Shown piece after piece: positions 1 through 7,405 of a stretch of DNA of 21,077 nt (within the stretch, counting starts at the first letter, position 1; each line of letters starts with the position of its first letter). Origin of the DNA: Dongia_A sp964542425 (GTDB lineage: Bacteria > Pseudomonadota > Alphaproteobacteria > Dongiales > Dongiaceae); assembly GCA_964542425.1 (NCBI GenBank), contig CAZIUB010000018.1, forward strand, positions 1 to 21,077. Direction: 5' to 3'. The position numbers were made by a program, and so were the translations under genes. The notes under the pieces were generated by a model. The model searched no databases and was not told the DNA's origin. It saw nothing but the letters and a program-made list of their open reading frames with translations.

Positions 1-143
1 TCGCCGACGGTTGAATCGAGCCAAATGGTCCGGTCCCTGCACGCCGGCGGGTACTATCTTTTTGGCTTTTTGGTAATATGCGGCCCGACTTTCGTGAAAT
101 CTTCGGTGCATTTCATGGATCACGCTTGTTCGAAATTTGGCCC
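1..143. repeat. ~140 bp interspersed repeat, copy A
   Basis: Bases 1-58 are identical to 155-212, so copies A and B stand as a tandem pair with a 154 bp period. After the identical block both carry an imperfect palindrome: here the left arm is GGCCCGACTTTCG (82-94) and the right arm CGAAATTTGGCCC (131-143). The middle, including a shared GGTGCATTTCATGGATCACGC, is conserved between A and B. Copy A may begin before the window. No open frame with recognisable content covers it; short open frames here look accidental. It resembles a MITE or REP-type non-coding repeat, but the family is not one I can name. Confidence 0.85.
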
Positions 144-154
144 AGTACCTGCCG

Positions 155-284
155 TCGCCGACGGTTGAATCGAGCCAAATGGTCCGGTCCCTGCACGCCG
201 GCGGGTACTATCGTTTGGTGAAATGTGCCAACTTTCGTGGATTGATCGGTGCATTTCATGGATCACGCATTTTCGAAAGTTGGC
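155..284. repeat. ~140 bp interspersed repeat, copy B
   Basis: This is the better preserved copy. The first 58 bases match 1-58 exactly. The 3' half is a palindrome with perfect 11 bp arms, GCCAACTTTCG (227-237) and CGAAAGTTGGC (274-284), separated by 36 bases. The right arm ends 58 bp from the amiC stop codon, so the element lies in the 3' region of amiC. It could act as a 3' mRNA structure, but no T-run follows it, so it is not a standard Rho-independent terminator. Confidence 0.85.
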
Positions 285-342
285 GCCAGCGATTATTGCC
301 CTCTGAATTGGGCGCGATTGTGGCGGGCGGGCAAATACCCGA

Positions 343-1593
343 TTAGGTCCGGCGGACCACTTCCTGCCATTCGAAATAGCGCTCGATCGCCGCCCGAATG
401 GCCCGCGCGAGCTGGCTCTGGTGCTTTTCGCTGGTCAGAAGCGCCTGGTCCCTTTCGCTGGAGAGATAGCCCATTTCCAGGAGCACGGAGGGCACATCGG
501 GCGCCTTCAGCACCGCGAAACCGGCGAAACGGTGGCTCTTGCCCAGAGTGAGCGTGTTGTTCTTCAGTTCCTTGACCAGGATCTTGGCGAAACGGGCCGA
601 GAGATTGGTGGTGTCGCGCTGTGCCAGATCGATCAGGATATCGGTCACCGCGGCACTCTGGCGGCTGAGGTCTACGCCGGCGATGATGTCGGCCTTGTTC
701 TCCTTGGCGGCCAGGGCCTCGGCCTCGGAATCGGAGGCGGTTTCGGACAATGTGTAGACCGAAGCCCCGCGCATCTTGTGATCGTCATGGGCGTCGGCAT
801 GCAGCGAGATGAACAGATCGGCGCTTTCCTCGCGAGCCACCCGGAAACGTTCGCGCAGCGGCACGGAGACGTCCTCGGTCCGGGTCAGCGCCACCCGGTA
901 TTTGCCGCTGGCCAGCAATTCGTCGCGTAAGGCCAAGGCCATGGTGAGCGTGATGTCTTTTTCCTCGGTGTTCCTGCCGAGCGCCCCCGGATCGATGCCG
1001 CCGTGGCCGGGATCGATCACGATCAGGGGCTTGCGGGCGGAGGTCGCCTCCGCCTCGCTTTCCTCGGCCCAAGCGGTCCGTACCGCCACCTCGCTTTCGC
1101 CGGACGAGGCGGAGGCGACCTCCGCCTTTGGCGCCGGCACTGGGTCCGAGGAGTTAAGAAATGCGGTCTTCACCCGGTCGCGGAACTGGGTTTCGTCGAT
1201 CGGCAGAAGATCGACCAGCAGCCGCAGCTTCTCGCCCTCGGACGGCTCGACGAATTGCGCCTGCGCGACCTTGGCCGGAGCGGCGAGGTCGAGCACGATT
1301 CTGGAGGTGCCGGCTTGAAACAGCCCATAGCGCATCGCCGCCACCAAGCCCCTGCCTTGGAGCTTCTGGCCGGCCGGAATTGCCCAATCGACCTCCTCTA
1401 GATCGATGACCACCCGGAAGGGATCGGCCAGCGTGAAAATGCGATAGGTCGTCCGCTCGCTGAAGTTCAACACCACGCGCGTCGCGGTAGCTTCGAGGCC
1501 CAGCCTGGCATTAGTGACGGCCGGCTTCGCCCACGCAGGCAGGGCGAGACCCATGAAGAATAGAAGAGCAAAAATATGACGCAAGACAGGCAT
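343..1593 (-). CDS. amiC: N-acetylmuramoyl-L-alanine amidase (AMIN + Amidase_3)
   Basis: This is a zinc amidase that cuts the bond between N-acetylmuramic acid and the stem peptide of peptidoglycan in the periplasm, acting in daughter-cell separation. The 416 aa product starts with a signal peptide (hydrophobic core about residues 7-20, AWA before the likely cut near 22). An AMIN domain for septal targeting follows (about 25-132), then a low-complexity linker (about 145-187) and the Amidase_3 domain (188-410). Visible catalytic features are His197 in DPGHGG, Glu211 in EEKD, His265 in SLHADA (the expected Zn ligands) and Glu373 in LLEMGY. Length is normal for AmiC. The ATG has a GGAAG about 12 nt upstream. 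It is divergent from rne, an arrangement familiar in alphaproteobacteria, where mrcA often follows; here a repeat array follows instead. Confidence 0.95.
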   Translation of the reverse strand: MPVLRHIFALLFFMGLALPAWAKPAVTNARLGLEATATRVVLNFSERTTYRIFTLADPFRVVIDLEEVDWAIPAGQKLQGRGLVAAMRYGLFQAGTSRIVLDLAAPAKVAQAQFVEPSEGEKLRLLVDLLPIDETQFRDRVKTAFLNSSDPVPAPKAEVASASSGESEVAVRTAWAEESEAEATSARKPLIVIDPGHGGIDPGALGRNTEEKDITLTMALALRDELLASGKYRVALTRTEDVSVPLRERFRVAREESADLFISLHADAHDDHKMRGASVYTLSETASDSEAEALAAKENKADIIAGVDLSRQSAAVTDILIDLAQRDTTNLSARFAKILVKELKNNTLTLGKSHRFAGFAVLKAPDVPSVLLEMGYLSSERDQALLTSEKHQSQLARAIRAAIERYFEWQEVVRRT

Positions 1594-1622
1594 TTAGCAG
1601 CTACTTCCATTAGATCGCGCAA

Positions 1623-1651
1623 ATATAAGCATCTAACGCCCTGCGAATCAA
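1623..1651 (-). promoter_or_regulatory. Candidate sigma70-type promoter of amiC
   Basis: On the minus strand, -35 TTGATT (1646-1651) and -10 TTATAT (1623-1628) are separated by exactly 17 bp, about 30 bp upstream of the amiC ATG. This would give a short leader. Assigned by pattern only. Confidence 0.5.
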
Positions 1652-1703
1652 CAGATTTCTTAATTCGACTCCGGCCAGGAGCGGCTCGATCCGCCGAATA
1701 TCG

Positions 1704-1732
1704 TTGTCACTGGGTGGATCGGCCGGTATTGT
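1704..1732 (+). promoter_or_regulatory. Candidate promoter of rne with a long leader
   Basis: TTGTCA (1704-1709) and TATTGT (1727-1732) have a 17 bp spacer. A start near 1739 would leave a leader of about 330 nt before the rne ATG. A long structured leader is the known means of autoregulation of rne in E. coli; that it does the same here is inference. No gene is supported in 1594-2066. Confidence 0.4.
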
Positions 1733-1798
1733 GCCCCTGGCTGCCATGGACTCGCCTCGGTCCACGCGTCCGGATCGGGTCCGGGCCGTGTGCCGATA

Positions 1799-1817
1799 CC
1801 GGTATTAACCATACCGG
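1799..1817 (+). promoter_or_regulatory. Hairpin in the rne leader
   Basis: CCGGTAT and ATACCGG form a perfect 7 bp stem with a 5 nt loop (TAACC), inside the predicted 5' untranslated region of rne. It overlaps a 10 bp palindrome, ATACCGGTAT (1796-1805). It could be part of an RNase E-sensing leader or an operator; the sequence does not decide. Confidence 0.4.
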
Positions 1818-2066
1818 GACGAGTACCGGCGCCACCGATGGATCGAAAGCAACCTCCGCGCGGCTCAAGGAAAGCGGCGAGGGCTTGAGATCCAGGACCT
1901 TGGACGATCGCGACGCCGCATCGCCGCCACTTCGAGCGCCGATCCCGCCGCCCTCGTCCCCGCACCACAGGTAGTCCAATGCACGCCTGGAATTCGTCAA
2001 CCCCATTCGCGCCGCCGCCGGCAGGACTGACCGGCGACGTTTGGCGCGCCGAGGAGCTATTGACCC

Positions 2067-5000
2067 ATGGCCAAGACCATGCTGATCGACGCCACCCACC
2101 CGGAGGAAACCAGGGTTGCGGTGGCGGACGGGAGGAAACTGGAAGAGTTTGACGTCGAAATCGCTGGACGGCGCCCGCTCAAGGGCAACATCTATCTGGC
2201 GAAAGTGACCCGCGTCGAACCGTCCTTGCAGGCGGCTTTCGTGGAATATGGCGGCAACCGCCACGGCTTCCTGGCCTTCAGCGAAATCCACCCGGATTAC
2301 TATCGGATTCCGGTGGCCGACCGCGAGGCGTTGCTGCGCCAGGCGCGCGAGGACGAAGAAGACGACGAACCAGGCGAGGCAGCGCGCGGCGGCACGCAAT
2401 CGCCCTCCGTGGACGTGAGTCTGACCGACGACCCCAATGGCGCCGTGACTTCGGATCGATTCGAGGCCGAGCGCGATTCTTGGGCCGATTCAAGCGAACC
2501 GGAAGGCGTTACCCAGCCGGTGGCCGAAATCCTCGATCAACCGCCCGAGGAAGCCCAGCCGGGGATCCAGGCCACCGATGTCGCTTCGGACGATCAATCG
2601 GCTGGCGGCCAGCCCGAGAATTCCGAGAACATGGTTGCCCCTTGGGAGGGGGAGCCTGGCGCCATCGCGCTGAACACGCCTCGGATCGAGTTGCGCGGCG
2701 AGCGGATCGCGCCCACATCCGATGAACAACCCGAGGAATTCGTGGGCAGCGGCTCGCTGGTCGGCGCCGGTCTCGAGCCGATCTCCGCCGAATCGCCCGG
2801 CAATGGCGGGATTGCGTTCGTCGGCGATACCGATTTGCCGTCCCCGACCCAGGCCGATGTGGTCGAGGTCGCGGTGCCAGAGGAGGTGGTCGAGATGGTC
2901 GGCGGCGAGGAGCCGGCAAGGGAGGACGATCCCGAGCTCGACGAGGAACGCGCCAGGCGGCGCCGGCAACGCAATTTGCGCCGCTACAAGATCCAGGAAG
3001 TGATCAAGCGCCGGCAGATCCTGCTGGTGCAGGTGACCAAGGAGGAACGCGGCAACAAGGGTGCCGCCCTCACCACCTATCTGTCGCTCGCCGGACGCTA
3101 TTGCGTGCTCATGCCCAACACCGATCGCGGTGGCGGCATCTCGCGCCGGATCACCAACGCCAGCGATCGCAAGCGGTTGAAGTCGATCATCGACGATCTG
3201 GATGCGCCCGATGGCATGGCGGTCATCGTGCGAACCGCCGGCATGGAGCGCGGCAAACCGGAAATCAGGCGCGATTTCGAGTATTTGCTGCGGCTGTGGG
3301 ACGAGATTCGCGAGACCACGCTGCAATCGAGCGCCCCGGCGCTGATCTACGAGGAAGCGAGCCTGATCAAGCGCTCGATCCGCGATCTTTACACCAAGGA
3401 CATCGGCGACATCGTGATCTCTGGGCCGGAGGCCTATGGGGCGGCGCGCGCCTTCATGCGTACGCTGGCGCCCGGCCACCTCAAGCGGATTCAGCTCTAC
3501 CGCGATCCCTCGGTGCCGCTGTTCCAGCGCCATCAGATCGAGGGCCAGATCGCCGCCATCCACGAGCCGGTGGTGCAATTGCGCTCGGGCGGTTACATCG
3601 TCATCAACCAGACCGAGGCGCTGGTGGCGATCGACGTCAATTCCGGACGCTCGACGCGCGAGCGCAACATCGAGGAAACGGCGCTGCGCACCAATCTGGA
3701 GGCGGCCGAGGAAATCGCGCGCCAGTTGCGCCTGCGCGACCTCGCCGGCCTCATCGTCATCGACTTCATCGACATGGAGGAGAACCGCAACAACAACTCG
3801 GTCGAGCGGCGGCTCAAGGATGCCCTGAAAAACGACCGGGCGCGGATTCAGATCGGACGCATTTCGACCTTCGGGCTCCTGGAAATGTCGCGCCAGCGCC
3901 TGCACCCGAGCCTGGTCGAGGCCTCGACCGAGCTTTGCGCGAATTGCGCCGGGGCCGGAAGGGTGCGCTCGGTCGACTCAACGTCGCTCCAAGTGCTGCG
4001 CATGGTCGAGGAGGAGATCACGCGCCAGCACAGCCCGGGCATCACCGTCACGGTGCCGCCGGCGGTGGCGCTCTATGTCCTCAATCAGAAGCGCGCGGCG
4101 CTGGCCGATGTCGAGACCCGGCGCGGCGTACGCATCTACCTTCAGGCCGACGAGGCGTTGATTCCGCCCGACTACCGGGTCGAGCGCATCAAGCTACTCG
4201 GCCCCGGCGAGGAAGTGATCGCGCGGCCGCCCGCGCCGCCGAGTATGGAAGAGAGCGTCGAGGACGAGGAAGCGATCGCGGCGGCGGAGGCCGAAGAAGC
4301 CGAAGCGGAAGCCGAAATCGACAGCGAAACCGAAGCCGAGTCCGAAGCGCCGGCCACCGATGCCAGATCCGCCGATGGCAGGCCCGGCCGCAAGCGCCGG
4401 CGCCGGCGCGGTCGCGGTGGCCGGTTCCGCGCCGATGAATTCACCGAGAGCGAGGCCCGCGAGGGCGCCGGCGAGAGGCAGGAAGCGCCGATCGCCGCCC
4501 AGCCCGGGCCGGCCGAAGAAGCCAAGCCGGATTCGGATGGCGAGCAAGACCGGCAGGATCGCCCAGGGGACGGCCCAGGGCACGGCCCAGGGGACGTTCC
4601 GGGGGAGGGCCCAGGGGACGACGCTCAGGGGGGCGGCCCAGGGGACGGCCCAACGGAAAGCCAGGCCGGTGGCGCCGAGGCCGATCGCGAGGGCGAAAGC
4701 CAAGAGCAGCGGCGCCGGCGCCGGCGTGGCCGGCGTGGTGGCAGAAGGCGTCAACGCCGCCCGCAGGATGGCGAGGCGCCCGAAAAATTGGAGGCGGCGC
4801 GCCAAACACCCGAGGAAGGAGTGCCGGGCCTGGGCGATCAACCGCGCCTGCCGGACGAATTGCCACCTGATTGGCGACCTTCCGGCAATGGGGCACCAAT
4901 CGACGAAACTCCCGCGGCCGAACCGTCACCGGTTTCGATTGAAGAGGCTGTCATCGGGGACCATGCCATGGCGAATGCGGCGGAAGCCCCTCGCCCACGT

Positions 5001-5258
5001 CGCCCACGTCGCCCGCGACGGCGCGAGGATGAAGGCGGCGCCTCGCCAAGACCCGCGCCCTCGATGCCGGAATCGGAAATTGCGGCCGCGCCGGCGGTGG
5101 CGGCCGATATCGAGCCGCCGGTCGGCCAAACCGCATCTGAGCGCCCGGTACGGTTGATCGAGATTGGCGATCGGGGAGAGCCCGAGCCCGCCCGAGAGCC
5201 CGAAACCAGTGATCGACAGGACAAGAAGCGCGGGTGGTGGCGTCGGCTGATGGAATAG
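2067..5258 (+). CDS. rne: Ribonuclease E (degradosome endoribonuclease)
   Basis: RNase E is the main single-strand endoribonuclease for mRNA decay and rRNA/tRNA processing, and the scaffold of the degradosome. The 1063 aa product has a split S1 domain: residues about 35-88 and 308-340 match the two halves, with about 215 acidic, low-complexity residues between. The 5' sensor and RNase H-like parts follow. The catalytic metal ligands are Asp523 (AIDVNSGR) and Asp566 (VIDFIDM), 43 residues apart as in E. coli Asp303/Asp346. The Zn-link cysteines are Cys624 and Cys627 (CANC), again at E. coli spacing. The tail is disordered, with Arg-rich RNA-binding blocks (about 772-791, 881-902, 977-988), a Gly-Pro-Asp repeat stretch (about 832-860) and the end motif KKRGWWRRLME. 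The ATG follows GAGGAG about 10 nt upstream. Confidence 0.97.
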   Translation: MAKTMLIDATHPEETRVAVADGRKLEEFDVEIAGRRPLKGNIYLAKVTRVEPSLQAAFVEYGGNRHGFLAFSEIHPDYYRIPVADREALLRQAREDEEDDEPGEAARGGTQSPSVDVSLTDDPNGAVTSDRFEAERDSWADSSEPEGVTQPVAEILDQPPEEAQPGIQATDVASDDQSAGGQPENSENMVAPWEGEPGAIALNTPRIELRGERIAPTSDEQPEEFVGSGSLVGAGLEPISAESPGNGGIAFVGDTDLPSPTQADVVEVAVPEEVVEMVGGEEPAREDDPELDEERARRRRQRNLRRYKIQEVIKRRQILLVQVTKEERGNKGAALTTYLSLAGRYCVLMPNTDRGGGISRRITNASDRKRLKSIIDDLDAPDGMAVIVRTAGMERGKPEIRRDFEYLLRLWDEIRETTLQSSAPALIYEEASLIKRSIRDLYTKDIGDIVISGPEAYGAARAFMRTLAPGHLKRIQLYRDPSVPLFQRHQIEGQIAAIHEPVVQLRSGGYIVINQTEALVAIDVNSGRSTRERNIEETALRTNLEAAEEIARQLRLRDLAGLIVIDFIDMEENRNNNSVERRLKDALKNDRARIQIGRISTFGLLEMSRQRLHPSLVEASTELCANCAGAGRVRSVDSTSLQVLRMVEEEITRQHSPGITVTVPPAVALYVLNQKRAALADVETRRGVRIYLQADEALIPPDYRVERIKLLGPGEEVIARPPAPPSMEESVEDEEAIAAAEAEEAEAEAEIDSETEAESEAPATDARSADGRPGRKRRRRRGRGGRFRADEFTESEAREGAGERQEAPIAAQPGPAEEAKPDSDGEQDRQDRPGDGPGHGPGDVPGEGPGDDAQGGGPGDGPTESQAGGAEADREGESQEQRRRRRRGRRGGRRRQRRPQDGEAPEKLEAARQTPEEGVPGLGDQPRLPDELPPDWRPSGNGAPIDETPAAEPSPVSIEEAVIGDHAMANAAEAPRPRRPRRPRRREDEGGASPRPAPSMPESEIAAAPAVAADIEPPVGQTASERPVRLIEIGDRGEPEPAREPETSDRQDKKRGWWRRLME
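4555..4660 (+). repeat. GC-rich short tandem repeat inside the rne tail
   Basis: About eight imperfect copies of a roughly 12 bp unit centred on GGCCCAGGGGAC encode GDGPGHGPGDVPGEGPGD and similar tetrapeptides in the disordered tail of RNase E. The frame is kept throughout. Such repeats change length easily by slippage; no function is evident from the sequence. Confidence 0.8.
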
Positions 5259-5296
5259 CAGCGGTTACGAGATTCTTATCGCAATCGCGCCGCCCC

Positions 5297-6301
5297 ATGC
5301 ATAGCGACGATCTTTCAATGTGGCGGCACGACCATCGCTTCGAGCTTGGCCACGAGGGAAGCGGCGAACGCCGCGCCTGGGTTGTCGTCGGACTGACCGC
5401 GGCAATGATGTTGGCCGAGATCGCCGCCGGCATCGCCTTCAATTCGATGGCGCTGTTGGCCGATGGCTGGCACATGGCGACCCATGCCGGGGCGTTGACG
5501 CTGGCCGGCCTCGCCTATGTCTTCCAGCGCCGCCACGCCGACAATCCGGATTTCGCCTTCGGCACCGGCAAAGTGGGCTCATTGGCCGGATTTGCGAGCG
5601 CCGTGGCGCTGGGGATCGTGGCGCTGCTGATGGTCTGGGAATCCGGCTTGCGCCTGATCCATCCCACCCCGATCGCCTTCGGCCAGGCCTTGCTGGTGGC
5701 GGCGATCGGGCTTGGCGTGAACCTCGTTTGCGCCTGGCTCCTGGGCAATGTGCGAAGCGGCGAGCGCCACGATGATCGCCATGACCAAGCCCAACCGGGG
5801 CGCCATGGGCATGAGCATCACCACGTGGATCACCATGGGCACGACCACAATCTGCGCGGCGCCTATCTTCATGTGCTGGCCGACGCTTTCACCTCGGTGA
5901 CCGCGATCATGGCGCTGCTGTCGGGGATGCTGATCGGATGGGGCTGGATGGACCCGGCCATGGGCATCCTTGGCGCCGGTGTCATTCTTTATTGGTCGCG
6001 TGGCCTGCTGCGCGAAAGTGGCGCCGCCCTCCTCGACCGTGGCGCCGATCCCGAACTCGCCGAGGGAATCAAGGCGGCGATCGAGGCCGATGCCGACAAC
6101 AAGGTGGTCGATCTGCACATCTGGCGGCTGGCGCCGGCCCATGACGCGGCCATCGTCTCGCTGGTTACCCACAACCCCCGCCCGCCCGCGCATTACAAGG
6201 CGCTGGTCAGCAAGGTCAGGCAATTCAGCCACCTGACGATCGAAGTGAATTCCCGCGCGGACAAGCCGGCGGCGATCGATCAGGAAGGATCGCGCGGGTA
6301 A
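5297..6301 (+). CDS. dmeF: Cation diffusion facilitator, DmeF-type Co/Ni exporter
   Basis: This inner-membrane CDF protein exports divalent metal ions in exchange for protons; the DmeF branch is known for cobalt and nickel tolerance. The 334 aa product has about six membrane segments. Metal-site motifs are ALLADGWHMATHAG in the second segment and LHVLADAFTS in the fifth. A cytosolic loop between the fourth and fifth segments (residues about 158-184) holds 11 His, typical of DmeF. A C-terminal CDF domain follows (about 250-320). I chose the ATG at 5297 because MHSDDLSMWRHDHRF fits the DmeF N-terminus; a longer frame from a GTG at 5234 overlaps rne and adds an untypical stretch. It follows rne by 38 bp, so it may be read from rne transcripts. 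No dmeR-like regulator lies next to it. The Co/Ni specificity rests on family resemblance. Confidence 0.88.
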   Translation: MHSDDLSMWRHDHRFELGHEGSGERRAWVVVGLTAAMMLAEIAAGIAFNSMALLADGWHMATHAGALTLAGLAYVFQRRHADNPDFAFGTGKVGSLAGFASAVALGIVALLMVWESGLRLIHPTPIAFGQALLVAAIGLGVNLVCAWLLGNVRSGERHDDRHDQAQPGRHGHEHHHVDHHGHDHNLRGAYLHVLADAFTSVTAIMALLSGMLIGWGWMDPAMGILGAGVILYWSRGLLRESGAALLDRGADPELAEGIKAAIEADADNKVVDLHIWRLAPAHDAAIVSLVTHNPRPPAHYKALVSKVRQFSHLTIEVNSRADKPAAIDQEGSRG

Positions 6302-6309
6302 TTTCCCGC

Positions 6310-6816
6310 CTATTCGGTGAGCGACTTTCTCGCCGACGATAGCGTCAGGCAGAGAATCACCGGGTGGATCGGCGATTCGATGAACCCGCGAGACAAGTAG
6401 AACCGCCGCGCCGGCTCGGACATGGCGTGCACCAGCAATGCCGCTACGCCGATGGAGCGCGCAGCGCCCAAAGCGCGCAATACGCCATCGCGCAGCAGGG
6501 CGCTGCCTAGGCCCCGATTGTGGTGATTGCGATCGATGGCAAGTCGGCCAAGCACCAGGACCGGCACCGGGTCGGGCATGTTTCGCCGCATAGCGCCCGG
6601 CGCCTGGTCACGCGCGACAGCACCCGCCGACAGGCAATAATATCCGACGACCGAGTTTCCCTGGCACACGACATACGTGCGCGATGCGCCGATCCGCTCA
6701 TTCGCCAGCGCGCGCTTGCGCAGCCAGTCATTGAGTGAGGGTTCGCCACAATCGAAGTCGCGAAGATCGTGTTCCGCGGCGATCGGCGCCGGCGCCGACG
6801 GCAGAACCTCTCTCAT
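6310..6816 (-). CDS. GNAT-family toxin, TacT-like
   Basis: Toxins of this family acetylate the amino group of charged tRNAs with acetyl-CoA and stop translation. The 168 aa protein has the GNAT fold: beta strands with VVGYYCLSAG (about 56-65), VLVLGRLAIDR (86-96), the acetyl-CoA pyrophosphate loop RNHHNRGLGSALL (96-108), and Tyr140 in ARRFYLSRGF, the position of the catalytic Tyr of TacT. Length is usual. The start lies 10 bp after the stop of the DUF1778 antitoxin gene, so the two form an operon with the antitoxin first. It converges on dmeF with 8 bp between the ends. The tRNA target is inferred from the family. Confidence 0.9.
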   Translation of the reverse strand: MREVLPSAPAPIAAEHDLRDFDCGEPSLNDWLRKRALANERIGASRTYVVCQGNSVVGYYCLSAGAVARDQAPGAMRRNMPDPVPVLVLGRLAIDRNHHNRGLGSALLRDGVLRALGAARSIGVAALLVHAMSEPARRFYLSRGFIESPIHPVILCLTLSSARKSLTE

Positions 6817-6826
6817 TGGCCAAAGC

Positions 6827-7105
6827 TCAAACCCAGGGTGCCTTGGTCCTCATCAATCGCTTCAATCTGGGACCTGACTCTGGAGGGCGGTCGAGCAAGG
6901 CACGAAACTTGGCGAACGCATCGGCATCGAGGACGAAAAAGGTTTGATCGAGCAATACCGATTCCGCCTCCCGGCAGGCCACGTCGAGCATGAAATCGGA
7001 ACGAGACCGGCCCAGGCGCTCCGCCGCCTGGTCGATCAGGTCACGTTGGCGTTGCTTAGCGCGGATCGAAATCGTGACGGGCGACTGGGCGCGGCTTTGT
7101 GGCAT
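6827..7105 (-). CDS. DUF1778 antitoxin, TacA-like ribbon-helix-helix
   Basis: This is the 92 aa antitoxin partner of the downstream GNAT toxin. The N-terminal part (VTISIRAKQRQRDLIDQAAERLGRS, about residues 9-33) is a ribbon-helix-helix DNA-binding domain for autoregulation. The C-terminal tail (PRLKRLMRTKAPW, about 79-91) is the part that wraps the toxin in this family. The ATG has a GAGG about 7-10 nt upstream. The gene lies directly after a promoter region with an inverted repeat that fits an RHH operator. Confidence 0.9.
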   Translation of the reverse strand: MPQSRAQSPVTISIRAKQRQRDLIDQAAERLGRSRSDFMLDVACREAESVLLDQTFFVLDADAFAKFRALLDRPPESGPRLKRLMRTKAPWV

Positions 7106-7141
7106 CTGTGCCTCGGGAACATTCAGAGATGTAGCTCAAAC

Positions 7142-7175
7142 ATACTATATTTTTGTACTGCAAGATGCAATACAA
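7142..7175 (-). promoter_or_regulatory. Promoter and candidate operator of the TacAT-type operon
   Basis: On the minus strand, -35 TTGCAT (7165-7170) and -10 TAGTAT (7142-7147) have a 17 bp spacer. Overlapping the -35 is an inverted repeat, TTGTATTGCA then TTGCAGTACAA (7153-7175), whose arms match except at one inner position and the inner edge. The position is right for repression by the ribbon-helix-helix antitoxin. The stretch is clearly AT-richer than its surroundings. Confidence 0.55.
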
Positions 7176-7191
7176 ACGTTGAGGCTGTGGC

Positions 7192-7392
7192 CTACGCCGC
7201 CGAGGCCGGCGGTGCCACGCCTTCCTCCGGAGGCACGATCTTCATCACGAAGGAAGTCGGCTGCTCGCCCACGCCGAAGGGGCCCGGCACTTTGTTTTTG
7301 GTGGGCGGCAGGCTATTCAAATAGACGGCAATCGAGGCCGCGTCCTCTTGCGTCAGTATGGCGAAGGCTTGCCAGGGCATGGTCGGCGCCAG
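7192..7392 (-). pseudogene. 3' remnant of a cytochrome c gene
   Basis: The last 62 codons here align without gaps to the end of the intact cytochrome c at 10949-11497: 47 of 62 residues are identical by hand count, from MPWQAFAILT to the stop. The DNA shares a perfect 44 bp run (7247-7290 = 11004-11047). Homology extends a few codons upstream of the ATG at 7380 (LAP) and then stops at the end of the solute-binding gene. The CxxCH haem site and signal peptide are absent, so it cannot make a cytochrome. The axial Met region is kept, and there is no internal stop, so the loss may be fairly recent or the fragment may still be translated. Confidence 0.85.
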
Positions 7393-7405
7393 GCATAATG
7401 CCCCG

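Noticed and set aside
1..284. CRISPR array at the window start
   Set aside because: Only two units of about 140 bp with a 154 bp period; no short regular repeats and spacers and no cas genes.
2490..3905. 471-codon open frame on the minus strand opposite rne
   Set aside because: It mirrors the high-GC third-position bias of rne, has no recognisable domain, and rne is certain.
5234..5296. GTG start for the metal exporter that overlaps rne
   Set aside because: The added 21 residues are untypical; the ATG at 5297 gives the known DmeF N-terminus.
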